Source: a bacterium
GTDB taxonomy: Bacteria; Bacillota; Clostridia; Lachnospirales; Lachnospiraceae
Assembly: GCA_022774325.1 (NCBI GenBank)
Contig: JALFNN010000083.1
Coordinates: 48,818 to 112,817, forward strand
Direction of reading: 5' to 3'
DNA length: 64,000 bases
In this document: one piece after another, positions 38,538-47,248 of the stretch
How the letters are laid out: every line of letters starts with the position of its first letter
How positions within the stretch are numbered: the first letter of the stretch is position 1
Program-made: the position numbers and the translations under genes
The notes under the pieces: model-generated
Told to the model about the DNA's origin: nothing
The model's database searches: none
What the model saw: the letters and a program-made list of their open reading frames with translations, nothing else

Positions 38538-39606
38538 ACAAATGTTAGAAGAATCATTTAAAACAATTCATAATGGAGAGGTTGTAGATGGCACTGTAAT
38601 CGATGTGAAACCGGACGAGATTATTCTGAATATCGGATACAAGGCCGACGGTATCATCACCAGAAGTGAATACACGAATGAGTCAGGATTAGACCTTACA
38701 ACAGTTGTATCTGTTGGAGACACAATGACTGTAAAAGTGCTGAAAGTAAATGATGGAGAAGGACAGGTTCTTCTTACATACAAGAGACTTGCAGCTGAGA
38801 AGGGCAATGAAAGATTAAAAGAAGCATTCGAGAACAAAGAAGTTCTGAAAGCAACCGTTACACAGATCCTTGGCGGCGGATTAAGTGTTGTTGTAGATGA
38901 AGCAAGAGTATTTATTCCTGCAAGTCTTGTGTCAGATACTTATGAGAAAGATTTATCAAAGTATCAGGATCAGGAGATTGAGTTTGTGATCAGCGAGTTC
39001 AATCCGAGAAGAAATCGTATCATCGGTGATAGAAGACAATTGCTCGTAGCAGAGAAGGCTGAGAAGCAGAAAGAGCTCTTTGCAAAGCTGAAAGTTGGCG
39101 ATACGGTTGAGGGTACTGTTAAAAACGTGACAGACTTCGGCGCATTTATCGATCTCGGCGGAGTGGACGGACTGCTTCATATTTCTGAAATGTCATGGGG
39201 AAGAGTTGAGAATCCGAAGAAAGTATTTACAGTAGGTGAGACTCTGAAAGTACTTGTGAAAGATATTCGCGATACAAAGATCGCACTCAGCCTGAAGTTC
39301 CCGGAGACCAATCCGTGGGCAAACGCAGCAGAAGATTATGCTGTAGGCAAAGAAGTGACAGGAAAAGTGGCAAGAATGACTGATTTCGGTGCATTTGTAG
39401 AGCTGGCACCTGGTGTAGATGCATTACTTCACGTATCTCAGATTTCCAGAGCACATGTTGAGAAGCCGTCTGATGTTCTTTCTGTTGGTCAGGAGATTAC
39501 AGCTAAGGTTGTAGATTTGAATGAAGCTGAGAAGAAGATCAGCCTTAGCATGAAAGCACTGGAGAATGCAGAAGTGCAGGCAGCGGAAGCACCGGTTGAA
39601 GAATAG
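38518..39606 (+). CDS. rpsA: S1 RNA-binding repeat protein (ribosomal protein bS1-like)
   Basis: The 362-residue protein contains four S1 domains, at about 17-85, 102-167, 187-255 and 272-341; the third and fourth have the classic GAFIDLGGVDGLLHISE and GAFVELAPGVDALLHVSQ. The start is ATG 38518 with GAGGAGG 8 nt upstream, inside the end of ispH. It likely binds mRNA on the ribosome; short four-domain forms in Firmicutes are often annotated rpsA, but equivalence to E. coli S1 is uncertain. Confidence 0.92.
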   Translation: MSELTFEQMLEESFKTIHNGEVVDGTVIDVKPDEIILNIGYKADGIITRSEYTNESGLDLTTVVSVGDTMTVKVLKVNDGEGQVLLTYKRLAAEKGNERLKEAFENKEVLKATVTQILGGGLSVVVDEARVFIPASLVSDTYEKDLSKYQDQEIEFVISEFNPRRNRIIGDRRQLLVAEKAEKQKELFAKLKVGDTVEGTVKNVTDFGAFIDLGGVDGLLHISEMSWGRVENPKKVFTVGETLKVLVKDIRDTKIALSLKFPETNPWANAAEDYAVGKEVTGKVARMTDFGAFVELAPGVDALLHVSQISRAHVEKPSDVLSVGQEITAKVVDLNEAEKKISLSMKALENAEVQAAEAPVEE

Positions 39607-39647
39607 AATTTTAGAAAATCCAAGTGAATATGATGGGATTTTTATAC

Positions 39648-39675
39648 AAAAAGAGACTGGAAACAGTCTCTTTTT
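39648..39675 (+). terminator. ispH-rpsA terminator
   Basis: A perfect 12-bp stem (39648-39659 with 39664-39675) with a GAAA loop. The right arm ends in five T residues. Confidence 0.92.
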
Positions 39676-39817
39676 GCGTCTATAAAATGTTAAAAAAACA
39701 TCAAGATGTTTCTCAAAATGTACAATAAATTTGTGCATTTTACTGGAATTGTTCTTGAGTTTTCGGTATAGTTAGAGCAAGTCAACAAGGAGAAATAAGG
39801 AAAGAAGGAAATTGATT

Positions 39818-41137
39818 ATGGGACTTTTGACATTTAAAGGCGGAGTTCATCCGAATGACGGCAAAAGCCTTGCAAAGGACAAGGAAATTGTAGAACTGTT
39901 GCCGAAAGGCGATCTTGTGTATCCGCTTTCCCAGCACATCGGGGCGCCGGCAAGCCCGATTGTCAAAAAAGGCGATCATGTCCTGAAAGGGCAGATGATT
40001 GCCGAAGCGGGTGGATTTGTATCTGCGCCGATTTATGCGTCCGTGTCGGGAACTGTAAAAGCAATTGAGCCGCATGTGAACCCGACCGGTGCAAAAGTGA
40101 ATTGCATTGTAATTGAAAATGATGGTCAGTATGAAGAGGTGGAATATCCTCCGGTAAAACCACTTTCAGAACTGACAAAAGAAGAGATTCTGAATATGAT
40201 TGCGAATGCCGGTATTGTAGGTATGGGTGGGGCCGGATTCCCGACCCGTGTGAAGCTCTCACCGAAAGAACCGGACAAGATCGATTACATCATAGCGAAC
40301 TGTGCAGAATGTGAACCGTATATCACGGCAGACTACAGAAGGATGATGGAGACTCCGGAACTTCTGGTAGAAGGCATGAAAGTTATTCTCAAGTTGTTTG
40401 ACAATGCAAAAGGTATTTTTGGTGTGGAAGATAACAAACCGGATTGTATCGCAAAACTCAAAGAACTGGTTAAAGACGAACCGCGTATGGAAGTAAAGAC
40501 ATTGATGACAAAATATCCGCAGGGTGCAGAGCGTCAGCTGATCTATGCAACCACTGGACGCGCCATCAACTCTACGATGCTCCCGGCCGACGCAGGATGT
40601 GTGGTGGACAATGTAGAAACTGTCATCAGTATTTACAACGCGGTTGTGAAGGGAATCCCGTCTATGGAGCGTGTTGTGACCGTGAGTGGTGACGGCGTTG
40701 CAAATCCGGGAAATTATAAAGTCCTTTTTGGTACCAATCAGAGAGAATTGGTAGAAGCAGCAGGCGGATTGAAGGAAGGATGCGAAAAGGTGATTTCCGG
40801 CGGACCGATGATGGGATTTGCCATGTATACGCTTGACACACCGATTACGAAAACATCGTCTTCTATTCTCTGTCTTTCCAAAGACGAAGTATCTGCAAGT
40901 ACGGCGACCGCATGTATCAACTGTGGAAGATGTGTGGAGGCCTGCCCAAGCCGAATCATACCGTCCAGACTTGCGGATCTTGCAGAACGTCATGATGAAG
41001 CAGGATTTGTCAAGATGAACGGACTGGAATGTGTGGAATGTGGTTCATGCAGTTATGTCTGTCCGGCAAAGCGCCATCTGAAGCAGGCAATCGGCTCCAT
41101 GAGAAAGACTGCACTTGCAAATAAAAAGAAAAAATAG
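39818..41137 (+). CDS. rnfC: Rnf complex subunit RnfC
   Basis: RnfC is the peripheral NADH-binding subunit of the ferredoxin:NAD+ oxidoreductase that couples electron flow to Na+ or H+ export. The 439-residue protein has the N-terminal barrel-sandwich region, the NADH/FMN-binding SLBB-type core with GMGGAGFPTRVKL, and two 4Fe-4S sets: Cys366/369/372/376 and Cys405/408/411/415. ATG 39818 has AAGGA upstream. It is first in rnfCDGEAB, the clostridial order. A -10-like TATAGT at 39767-39772 has only a weak -35. Confidence 0.96.
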   Translation: MGLLTFKGGVHPNDGKSLAKDKEIVELLPKGDLVYPLSQHIGAPASPIVKKGDHVLKGQMIAEAGGFVSAPIYASVSGTVKAIEPHVNPTGAKVNCIVIENDGQYEEVEYPPVKPLSELTKEEILNMIANAGIVGMGGAGFPTRVKLSPKEPDKIDYIIANCAECEPYITADYRRMMETPELLVEGMKVILKLFDNAKGIFGVEDNKPDCIAKLKELVKDEPRMEVKTLMTKYPQGAERQLIYATTGRAINSTMLPADAGCVVDNVETVISIYNAVVKGIPSMERVVTVSGDGVANPGNYKVLFGTNQRELVEAAGGLKEGCEKVISGGPMMGFAMYTLDTPITKTSSSILCLSKDEVSASTATACINCGRCVEACPSRIIPSRLADLAERHDEAGFVKMNGLECVECGSCSYVCPAKRHLKQAIGSMRKTALANKKKK

Positions 41138-41167
41138 AACAGTACAGAGAGGAAGAGGTGAACAAAA

Positions 41168-42139
41168 GTGAGTGAACAATTGAAAATTTCATCTTCACCA
41201 CATATTCGTTCCAAAGCGACGACCAGTAATATTATGATGTGGGTTGCAATCGCACTTCTGCCGGCGACCGCCTTTGGAATCTATAATTTCCGTGACACAC
41301 ATGAATGGCTTGTTGTGATCGTGACGACAGCAGCAGCAGTACTTACGGAATATATTTATGAGAAACTAATGCACAAACCGATCACGATCAAAGATTTCAG
41401 TGCAGTTGTCACAGGACTTCTGCTTGCACTGAACCTTCCGCCGACAGCACCACTTTGGATGGGAGTTCTCGGAAGCGTATTTGCAATCCTGGTCGTAAAG
41501 CAGCTGTTTGGAGGACTGGGACAGAACTTTATGAACCCGGCACTTGCTGCAAGATGTTTCCTGCTGATTTCTTTTACCGGCAGAATGACATCCTTTACAT
41601 ATGACGGGATTTCAGGTGCCACACCGCTTGCGGCTATCCGCGCAAATGTGGAAGCAGGCAACAGTGCACTGGCAGGAGTGAACAGCATGGATATGCTCCT
41701 TGGAAAGATCGGAGGAACGATCGGTGAGACTTCTGTGATCGCAATTATGATTGGCGCGATTATTCTGATTCTTATGGGAATTATCGATCTTCGTATTCCG
41801 GGAACTTATATCGTGACATTTGCATTATTCATTGGAATTTTCGGCGGATTTGTTGATGGAATCGGATTTTTCAACATTTCTTACATGACAGCACAGCTTT
41901 GCGGCGGCGGTCTGATGCTTGGAGCGTGGTTCATGGCAACCGATTACGTGACATCGCCGATTACGAAGAAGGGACAGATCGTATATGGAATCATTCTTGG
42001 TGTTCTGACCGGAATCTTCCGTTTGTTCGGAGGGGCCGCAGAGGGCGTATCCTACGCGATCATCTTCAGTAACCTTTTGGTTCCGCTGATCGAAAGAGTT
42101 ACTCTTCCAAAACCATTCGGTAAAGGAGGAGAAAAATAA
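41168..42139 (+). CDS. rnfD: Rnf complex subunit RnfD
   Basis: An integral membrane subunit with about nine to ten membrane segments in 323 residues. The covalent FMN motif is DGISGATPL, with the acceptor threonine at Thr152. It starts with GTG after GAGGTG. The stop overlaps the rnfG start by one base, indicating translational coupling. FMN attachment would need an ApbE protein; one lies 7 kb downstream. Confidence 0.96.
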   Translation: MSEQLKISSSPHIRSKATTSNIMMWVAIALLPATAFGIYNFRDTHEWLVVIVTTAAAVLTEYIYEKLMHKPITIKDFSAVVTGLLLALNLPPTAPLWMGVLGSVFAILVVKQLFGGLGQNFMNPALAARCFLLISFTGRMTSFTYDGISGATPLAAIRANVEAGNSALAGVNSMDMLLGKIGGTIGETSVIAIMIGAIILILMGIIDLRIPGTYIVTFALFIGIFGGFVDGIGFFNISYMTAQLCGGGLMLGAWFMATDYVTSPITKKGQIVYGIILGVLTGIFRLFGGAAEGVSYAIIFSNLLVPLIERVTLPKPFGKGGEK

Positions 42140-42741
42140 TGAATAAAATATTAAAAAATACATTGATCCTTACCGCGATTACCGTGATTGCCGGTACGGC
42201 TCTCGGACTGGTATATGAAATAACAAAAGATCCGATTGCAAAGGCAGAAGCTGATGCAAAGCAGGAAGCCTGCCAGACGGTTTTCCCGGAAGCAGATACA
42301 TTTGAAGAAGTGGAAGTTGATTCGGATGCGGCGGCGAAGGCGGTAGAAAGCATGGGAACCAATGCAACGGTCGATGAAGTGTATGTGGCAAAAATGGGCG
42401 GTGATGAAGCAGGATATGTGATCACTACAACAGATAAAGACGGATACGGTGGAAATATTCAGATTTCTGTTGGAATCATGAATGACGGAACCATGAACGG
42501 TATCTCCATTCTGTCGATCGGTGAGACGGCAGGTCTCGGTATGCGTGCGACAGAGCCGGAATTCTATAATCAGTATGCAGAGAAGAAGACAGACAAGTTC
42601 TATGTTGCCAAGGATGGCGGAGAGAGTGAGCCGATTGATGCACTCAGTGGTGCAACGATCACCAGCCGTGCCGTGACCGGAGCCGTCAACACAGCACTTG
42701 GTTATTTTCAGAATGCGTTAGGAGGTAGTGGAAATGAATAG
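42139..42741 (+). CDS. rnfG: Rnf complex subunit RnfG
   Basis: A membrane-anchored flavoprotein subunit of 200 residues: N-terminal anchor at about 8-26 and an outward-facing FMN-binding domain. The flavinylation motif SGATIT spans 170-175, with Thr175 as acceptor. GGAGG is just before the ATG. The gene overlaps rnfE by 8 nt if rnfE starts at 42734. Confidence 0.96.
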   Translation: MNKILKNTLILTAITVIAGTALGLVYEITKDPIAKAEADAKQEACQTVFPEADTFEEVEVDSDAAAKAVESMGTNATVDEVYVAKMGGDEAGYVITTTDKDGYGGNIQISVGIMNDGTMNGISILSIGETAGLGMRATEPEFYNQYAEKKTDKFYVAKDGGESEPIDALSGATITSRAVTGAVNTALGYFQNALGGSGNE

Positions 42742-43435
42742 TTGTACCGAAAGATTATATAATGGTTTAATTAAAGAAAATCCGACCTTCGTCATGATGC
42801 TTGGTATGTGTCCGACACTTGCGGTAACGACTTCTGCGATCAACGGTATCGGAATGGGACTTTCCACTACGGTTGTACTGGTACTCTCGAACATGCTGAT
42901 TTCCATGCTCCGAAAAGTAATTCCGGATTCAGTCAGAATGCCTGCATTTATCGTAATTGTGGCATCATTTGTAACAATGGTGCAGTTCCTTCTGCAGGGC
43001 TTTGTTCCTTCACTGTATGATTCGCTTGGAATCTATATCCCGCTGATCGTAGTAAACTGTATCATTCTGGGACGTGCAGAAAGTTATGCTTCCAAGAATC
43101 CGGTACTTCCGTCTATCTTTGACGGTATCGGAATGGGACTTGGATTTACATTTGGTCTTACCTGTATCGCAATCGTGCGTGAACTGATCGGATCCGGAAA
43201 AATCTTCGGAATCCAGATCATGCCGAGTTTCTATGAGCCGGTCACCATCTTTATTCTTGCACCTGGTGCATTCCTGGTACTTGCGTTCCTTGTTGCAGCA
43301 CGCAGCAAGATCATGAAGAAGATGGCAGCAAAAGGCAAAGAAGTTCCGAAAGCACAGAGATGTGCAGAAGGCGGATGTGCGTCATGCGGCGGCTGTGAAG
43401 GAAAAGTTTTCCCGACAGGCCAGGAAAAAGAATAG
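42734..43435 (+). CDS. rnfE: Rnf complex subunit RnfE with Cys-rich tail
   Basis: A polytopic membrane subunit homologous to RnfA and NqrD. The 233-residue protein starts MNSCTERLYNGLIKENP and has six hydrophobic segments. After the last one, a cytosolic tail carries four closely spaced cysteines, Cys210, Cys215, Cys218 and Cys221, in the pattern CX4CXXCXXC, not part of the basic RnfE fold. GGAGG is 9 nt before ATG 42734; GTG 42728 is a less likely start. Confidence 0.95.
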   Translation: MNSCTERLYNGLIKENPTFVMMLGMCPTLAVTTSAINGIGMGLSTTVVLVLSNMLISMLRKVIPDSVRMPAFIVIVASFVTMVQFLLQGFVPSLYDSLGIYIPLIVVNCIILGRAESYASKNPVLPSIFDGIGMGLGFTFGLTCIAIVRELIGSGKIFGIQIMPSFYEPVTIFILAPGAFLVLAFLVAARSKIMKKMAAKGKEVPKAQRCAEGGCASCGGCEGKVFPTGQEKE

Positions 43436-43447
43436 GAGGAATACGAG

Positions 43448-44023
43448 ATGAAAGAATTACTTATTATTGCGATTGGTTCAGCACTTGTAAATAACGTAGT
43501 CCTCAGCCAGTTCCTGGGAATCTGTCCGTTCCTCGGAGTTTCCAAGAAGATCGAGACAGCTGCAGGTATGGGAGGAGCCGTTATCTTCGTTATTACGATT
43601 GCATCATTTATCACCAGTTTGATTTACCGTTTTATCTTGATGCCGACAGGGTTCGAATACCTTCAGACGATTGTATTTATCCTTGTCATCGCAGCACTGG
43701 TACAGTTTGTAGAAATGTTCCTGAAGAAAACGATGCCTCCGCTTTACAATGCACTTGGTGTGTATCTTCCGCTGATCACAACAAACTGTGCAGTACTTGG
43801 AGTTGCACTCACGAACGTACAGAAGGAATATACCATTCTGAAAGGTGTGGTAAATGGTTTTGCAACAGCACTTGGATTCACGATCGCCATCGTCATCATG
43901 GCCGGTGTTCGTGAGAAAATCGAATACAATGATATCAGCGAGTCTTTCCAGGGAACACCGATCGTACTGCTTACGGCAGCACTTATGTCCATCGCGTTCT
44001 TTGGATTCTCCGGAATCATATAG
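43448..44023 (+). CDS. rnfA: Rnf complex subunit RnfA
   Basis: A 191-residue polytopic subunit with six membrane segments, homologous to RnfE with inverted topology. The start MKELLIIAIGSALVNNVVLSQ in outline (LVNNVVLSQFLGICPF) and the later PLITTNCAVLGVAL are hallmark segments; RnfA/E cysteines in these helices hold an intramembrane Fe-S centre in known structures. AGGAGG precedes the ATG. Confidence 0.96.
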   Translation: MKELLIIAIGSALVNNVVLSQFLGICPFLGVSKKIETAAGMGGAVIFVITIASFITSLIYRFILMPTGFEYLQTIVFILVIAALVQFVEMFLKKTMPPLYNALGVYLPLITTNCAVLGVALTNVQKEYTILKGVVNGFATALGFTIAIVIMAGVREKIEYNDISESFQGTPIVLLTAALMSIAFFGFSGII

Positions 44024-44035
44024 GAGGACCGGATT

Positions 44036-44827
44036 ATGAGTATAACAGGAATTTTAGTTGCTGCACTCATCGTGGGCGGCACCGGCCTTTTCATCGGTGT
44101 CTTCCTCGGAGTTGCAGGTAAAAAATTTGCGGTAGAAGTTGATGAAACAGAACAGGCAATTCTGGAAGCACTGCCGGGCAATAACTGTGGCGGATGCGGA
44201 TACGCGGGATGTTCAGGACTTGCGGCAGCCATTACGAAAGGTGAGGCACCACATAACCGCTGTCCGGTCGGAGGAGCTCCGGTAGCAGAAAAGATTGCCG
44301 CAATTCTCGGAACCGACGCAGGAGAAACGGTCCGTCAGACTGCATTTGTCAAATGTGCCGGAACCTGCGGCAAGGCAAAACAGGCCTATGACTATACAGG
44401 AATTGAAGACTGTGTTATGGCGAGCCAGATGCAGAACGGCGGTCCGAAAGGATGTGGCTTCGGATGTCTTGGGTTTGGAAACTGTGTAAAAGCCTGCCAG
44501 TTTGATGCGATTCATGTGGTGGACGGTATTGCAGTGGTTGATCCGGAGAAATGTAAAGCCTGCGGAAGCTGTGTGAGCGCCTGTCCGAAACGACTGATCG
44601 AGATCGTACCATACGAACAGAAACATCTGGTTCAGTGCAGCTCCAGAGATAAAGGAAAAGATGTTATGAGCGTATGCTCTGTCGGATGTATCGGATGTAA
44701 AATGTGCGAGAAGGTCTGCGAATTCCAGGCAGTGACTGTGACAGGCAATATCGCCCACATTGACCCGGAAAAATGTACAAACTGCGGAAAATGTGCGGAA
44801 AAATGTCCGAAGAAGATTATTAAATAA
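44036..44827 (+). CDS. rnfB: Rnf complex subunit RnfB
   Basis: RnfB accepts electrons from reduced ferredoxin. The 263-residue protein has an N-terminal anchor (about 4-25), the NNCGGCGYAGCSG cluster domain with a later CPVGG cysteine, then several 4Fe-4S ferredoxin sets: CGFGCLGFGNCVKAC, CKACGSCVSACP, CSVGCIGCKMCEKVC and CTNCGKCAEKCP. The many clusters fit clostridial RnfB. GGAGG precedes the ATG. A DUF2752 gene begins 1 nt after its stop. Confidence 0.96.
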   Translation: MSITGILVAALIVGGTGLFIGVFLGVAGKKFAVEVDETEQAILEALPGNNCGGCGYAGCSGLAAAITKGEAPHNRCPVGGAPVAEKIAAILGTDAGETVRQTAFVKCAGTCGKAKQAYDYTGIEDCVMASQMQNGGPKGCGFGCLGFGNCVKACQFDAIHVVDGIAVVDPEKCKACGSCVSACPKRLIEIVPYEQKHLVQCSSRDKGKDVMSVCSVGCIGCKMCEKVCEFQAVTVTGNIAHIDPEKCTNCGKCAEKCPKKIIK

Positions 44828-44828
44828 T

Positions 44829-45302
44829 ATGAAGCATCAAATAAAAAAAGCAGCGAAGGTGATGGGAGAAGGACTCCTGCTCGTGTGGCAGGATGTCCGG
44901 AACCTGTGGCCTGTGCTGCTTGTTCTGGTATTGTATTTCCTTCTTGGAAAGTTTGTGCTTCACAGTCTCTGCCCCAGTGTGATCCTGACCGGATTTCCTT
45001 GCCCGGGCTGCGGCATGACGAGAGCGATGCTGTCAATCCTGAGAGGAGATTTCGCATCCGCATGGAGATTTCATCCGTTTTCCTACGTGCTTCTTATGTG
45101 GGCTGCGGCATTTGGAATACGAAGATACATCCTCCAGAAGGATGTCAAGATCCTGATGAAATGTCTGATCGTGATTCTGATCGGGATGCTGGTGTTTTAT
45201 GTGTATCGGATGGTACGGTATTTTCCGGGAGAACCTCCGATGAGTTACGATGAGAGCAGCCGGCTGTATCGGTTATACAGACTTTGGAAAGGGAATGTAT
45301 AA
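44829..45302 (+). CDS. DUF2752 family membrane protein
   Basis: A 157-residue membrane protein with about three segments (about 27-46, 83-98, 110-127). The family hallmark GFPCPGCGMTRA is present, with Cys58 and Cys61; Cys48 is close by. Function of the family is unknown. It begins 1 nt after rnfB, so it is likely translated with the Rnf operon. No separate binding site is obvious beyond A-rich sequence at the end of rnfB. The CXXC near a membrane surface invites a redox or metal guess, which is unproven. Confidence 0.88.
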   Translation: MKHQIKKAAKVMGEGLLLVWQDVRNLWPVLLVLVLYFLLGKFVLHSLCPSVILTGFPCPGCGMTRAMLSILRGDFASAWRFHPFSYVLLMWAAAFGIRRYILQKDVKILMKCLIVILIGMLVFYVYRMVRYFPGEPPMSYDESSRLYRLYRLWKGNV

Positions 45303-45349
45303 GCGTACATTTCCAGTGAAAGAGAAATGTGAAAGGTATGTGAAGAATG

Positions 45350-45378
45350 TTGTTTTTTAATATTTGCTGTGGTATTAT
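45350..45378 (+). promoter_or_regulatory. predicted promoter for the 45419 gene
   Basis: TTGTTT (45350-45355), 17-nt spacer, TATTAT (45373-45378). GGTAT and ATACC flank the -10 as a small dyad. Confidence 0.5.
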
Positions 45379-45418
45379 GATACCAGTTTAAGTAGATGAA
45401 TGACAGGAGGAATATACC

Positions 45419-46189
45419 ATGGATAACGAGTTGGAGAACAAGGTATCGCAGGAAGAGAGCGTTTTAGATACACATCCGGACTTGCAGCCGGAAGGGGCAG
45501 GTACTCCGGCGGAACTGACGGAGGCTGATGGAAGCTGTACTGTAGGAGCAGAAGAAGCACAAGTGAGCGAAGAACGACAGCTGTGCGAAGAACCACAGGT
45601 GGGGGAAGAAGCACAAGTGAGCGAAGAACCACAGATTACGGAAGACACATCGGTAACTGTACCACAGCAGGAGAAGCCTGTTTTGGAACAGACGGAGGTT
45701 AAACCGGATGAAGAGCCGGTTTACACGGATCCGAATGCGGACACAGTACATAAGCAGCAGACAGCGGGACATTATTCTTATGGAGATCCGAATATGGGAT
45801 ATTATGGAAATGCACATCAGACAGGAGCGACGGGCAGTCAGTCGAACGGTGCGTCAGATCCCAATATGAATCAGAGCCAGAATGGTCAGAATTATAACAC
45901 AAATTCTAATCAGGCACAGAAGATAAACTATAATCAGAATTACAACTTCCATCCTGGTCGTCAGACGAATGAAGCACCGCTTTCTATGGGCGAGTGGCTG
46001 CTTACTTTGCTGATCGGTGCAGTACCGTGCTTTGGAATCATCATTTACTGTATCTGGGCATTTGAGAAGAACGGCAATGTGAATCGTAGAAATTACTGCC
46101 GTGCATATCTGATTATGACTCTGATTGCTTTTGCAATTGTCATGATATTTGTTTTTGTTGCGATAATCGGAGCATTGCTTAGCTTCTAA
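45419..46189 (+). CDS. acidic membrane protein of unknown function with two C-terminal spans
   Basis: A 256-residue protein. Residues 1-110 are rich in Glu with repeated EEAQVSEE and EEPQ units; 111-185 are Gly/Asn/Gln/Tyr-rich and probably disordered; two membrane segments follow at about 193-214 and 230-254, separated by a short basic loop. There is no signal peptide, so the long N-terminal part is probably cytosolic. Proteins with a disordered head and a two-span tail are common in Firmicutes, with unknown function. AGGAGG is 7 nt before the ATG. Confidence 0.85.
   Translation: MDNELENKVSQEESVLDTHPDLQPEGAGTPAELTEADGSCTVGAEEAQVSEERQLCEEPQVGEEAQVSEEPQITEDTSVTVPQQEKPVLEQTEVKPDEEPVYTDPNADTVHKQQTAGHYSYGDPNMGYYGNAHQTGATGSQSNGASDPNMNQSQNGQNYNTNSNQAQKINYNQNYNFHPGRQTNEAPLSMGEWLLTLLIGAVPCFGIIIYCIWAFEKNGNVNRRNYCRAYLIMTLIAFAIVMIFVFVAIIGALLSF
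45551..45634 (+). repeat. internal direct repeat in the acidic protein gene
   Basis: A 25-nt segment at 45551-45575 recurs exactly at 45605-45629 (54-nt period), and a 14-nt GCGAAGAACCACAG occurs at 45585-45598 and 45621-45634. They encode the Glu-rich repeats and suggest recent tandem duplication. Confidence 0.85.
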
Positions 46190-46213
46190 TTGAATAATAA
46201 TTTTTATTGAAAA

Positions 46214-46245
46214 GGCCAGTCCGAGTGGGGAGTGGTCTTTTTCTT
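46214..46245 (+). terminator. terminator after the acidic protein gene
   Basis: AAGGCCA and TGGTCTT can pair (one G-T) around a 14-nt loop, followed by a T-rich tail. The stem is short. From here to about 46450 no gene or recognisable structure is visible; an open frame at 46207-46428 looks spurious. Confidence 0.55.
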
Positions 46246-46450
46246 ATTCTTAGAGGTTCCAAGTCTTGCCTGCCTGACGAGCACTATTTTTATAAACGAA
46301 AAAAGTTTGTATTTCTCCTGCAATTTCGTTCAATAAGAAACAGACAAAGTATTTGGAGAATAAACTTTAGAAAATCTTTAGCATTTTGTGCCGTGTTCTT
46401 TAAGAAGTCTCATCTATCCTATACGTAGAGCAAAAGAAAAACGTGTTTGC

Positions 46451-46478
46451 TTTACGGAGGTGAAAAAAAGTGTATAAT
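46451..46478 (+). promoter_or_regulatory. promoter of the two-component operon
   Basis: TTTACG (46451-46456), 16-nt spacer, perfect TATAAT (46473-46478). Confidence 0.62.
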
Positions 46479-46540
46479 ATGAAAGTGTGACCTGGTACAT
46501 TAGGTGCACGCAATGAATGGAAGAGATGAGGGAAAAGAAC

Positions 46541-47248
46541 ATGGAAATGAATCATGTATTAATAGTAGAAGATGACAAAGAAATCCGGGAAGGTGTTGAG
46601 ATTTATCTGAAAAACCAGGGGTATGAGGTATTCCAGGCCGCGGACGGTGTTGAAGGTCTTAAGATGATAGAAAGAGAAGAAATTCATCTTGCGATCGTAG
46701 ATGTGATGATGCCGAGAATGGATGGGATCACAATGACAATGAAGCTTCGTGAGAAACATGATTTCCCAGTGATCATGCTGTCAGCCAAATCGGAAGAAGT
46801 GGATAAGATCATGGGACTGAACATCGGAGCAGATGATTATGTTACGAAACCATTTACACCGATGGAGCTTTTAGCCCGGGTAAATTCACAGCTTCGGCGC
46901 TACCGGAGATTTGCAGAAAAATTAAACAAACAGAACGAAGGGAAGAATATACATGTCGTCGGTGGTCTTGAACTGAATGAGGACACTGTGGAAGTAACCG
47001 TAGACGGAGAACCGGTCAAACTGACACCGATCGAATATAAGATTCTTTTACTATTAATGAAGAATCCCGGAAGAGTATTTTCTTCCGAAGAGATTTATGA
47101 AAGAGTCTGGAATGAACGGGCGATCAATACGGATACGATCATGGTGCATGTGCGGAATATCCGTGAGAAGATTGAGAGTTGCCCGAAAGAACCAAAATAT
47201 TTGAAGGTGGTGTGGGGCGTTGGATACAAAATTGAAAAACAGGCATAA
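46541..47248 (+). CDS. OmpR/PhoB-type response regulator
   Basis: A 235-residue regulator: receiver domain with acidic pocket Glu10-Asp11-Asp12, phospho-acceptor Asp54 (AIVDVMMP), and Lys103 (TKPF); then a winged-helix DNA-binding domain from about 135 with LTPIEYKILLLLMKNPGRVFS in outline and a GVGYKI ending. ATG 46541 has GAGGGAAAAG upstream; ATG 46517 has no site. It overlaps the downstream kinase by 29 nt, so they form a cognate pair. Targets are unknown. Confidence 0.93.
   Translation: MEMNHVLIVEDDKEIREGVEIYLKNQGYEVFQAADGVEGLKMIEREEIHLAIVDVMMPRMDGITMTMKLREKHDFPVIMLSAKSEEVDKIMGLNIGADDYVTKPFTPMELLARVNSQLRRYRRFAEKLNKQNEGKNIHVVGGLELNEDTVEVTVDGEPVKLTPIEYKILLLLMKNPGRVFSSEEIYERVWNERAINTDTIMVHVRNIREKIESCPKEPKYLKVVWGVGYKIEKQA

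Noticed and set aside
46207..46428. 73-residue open frame between the acidic protein gene and the two-component operon
   Set aside because: It begins in a terminator-like stem, has no ribosome binding site, and its composition is that of random AT-rich sequence.
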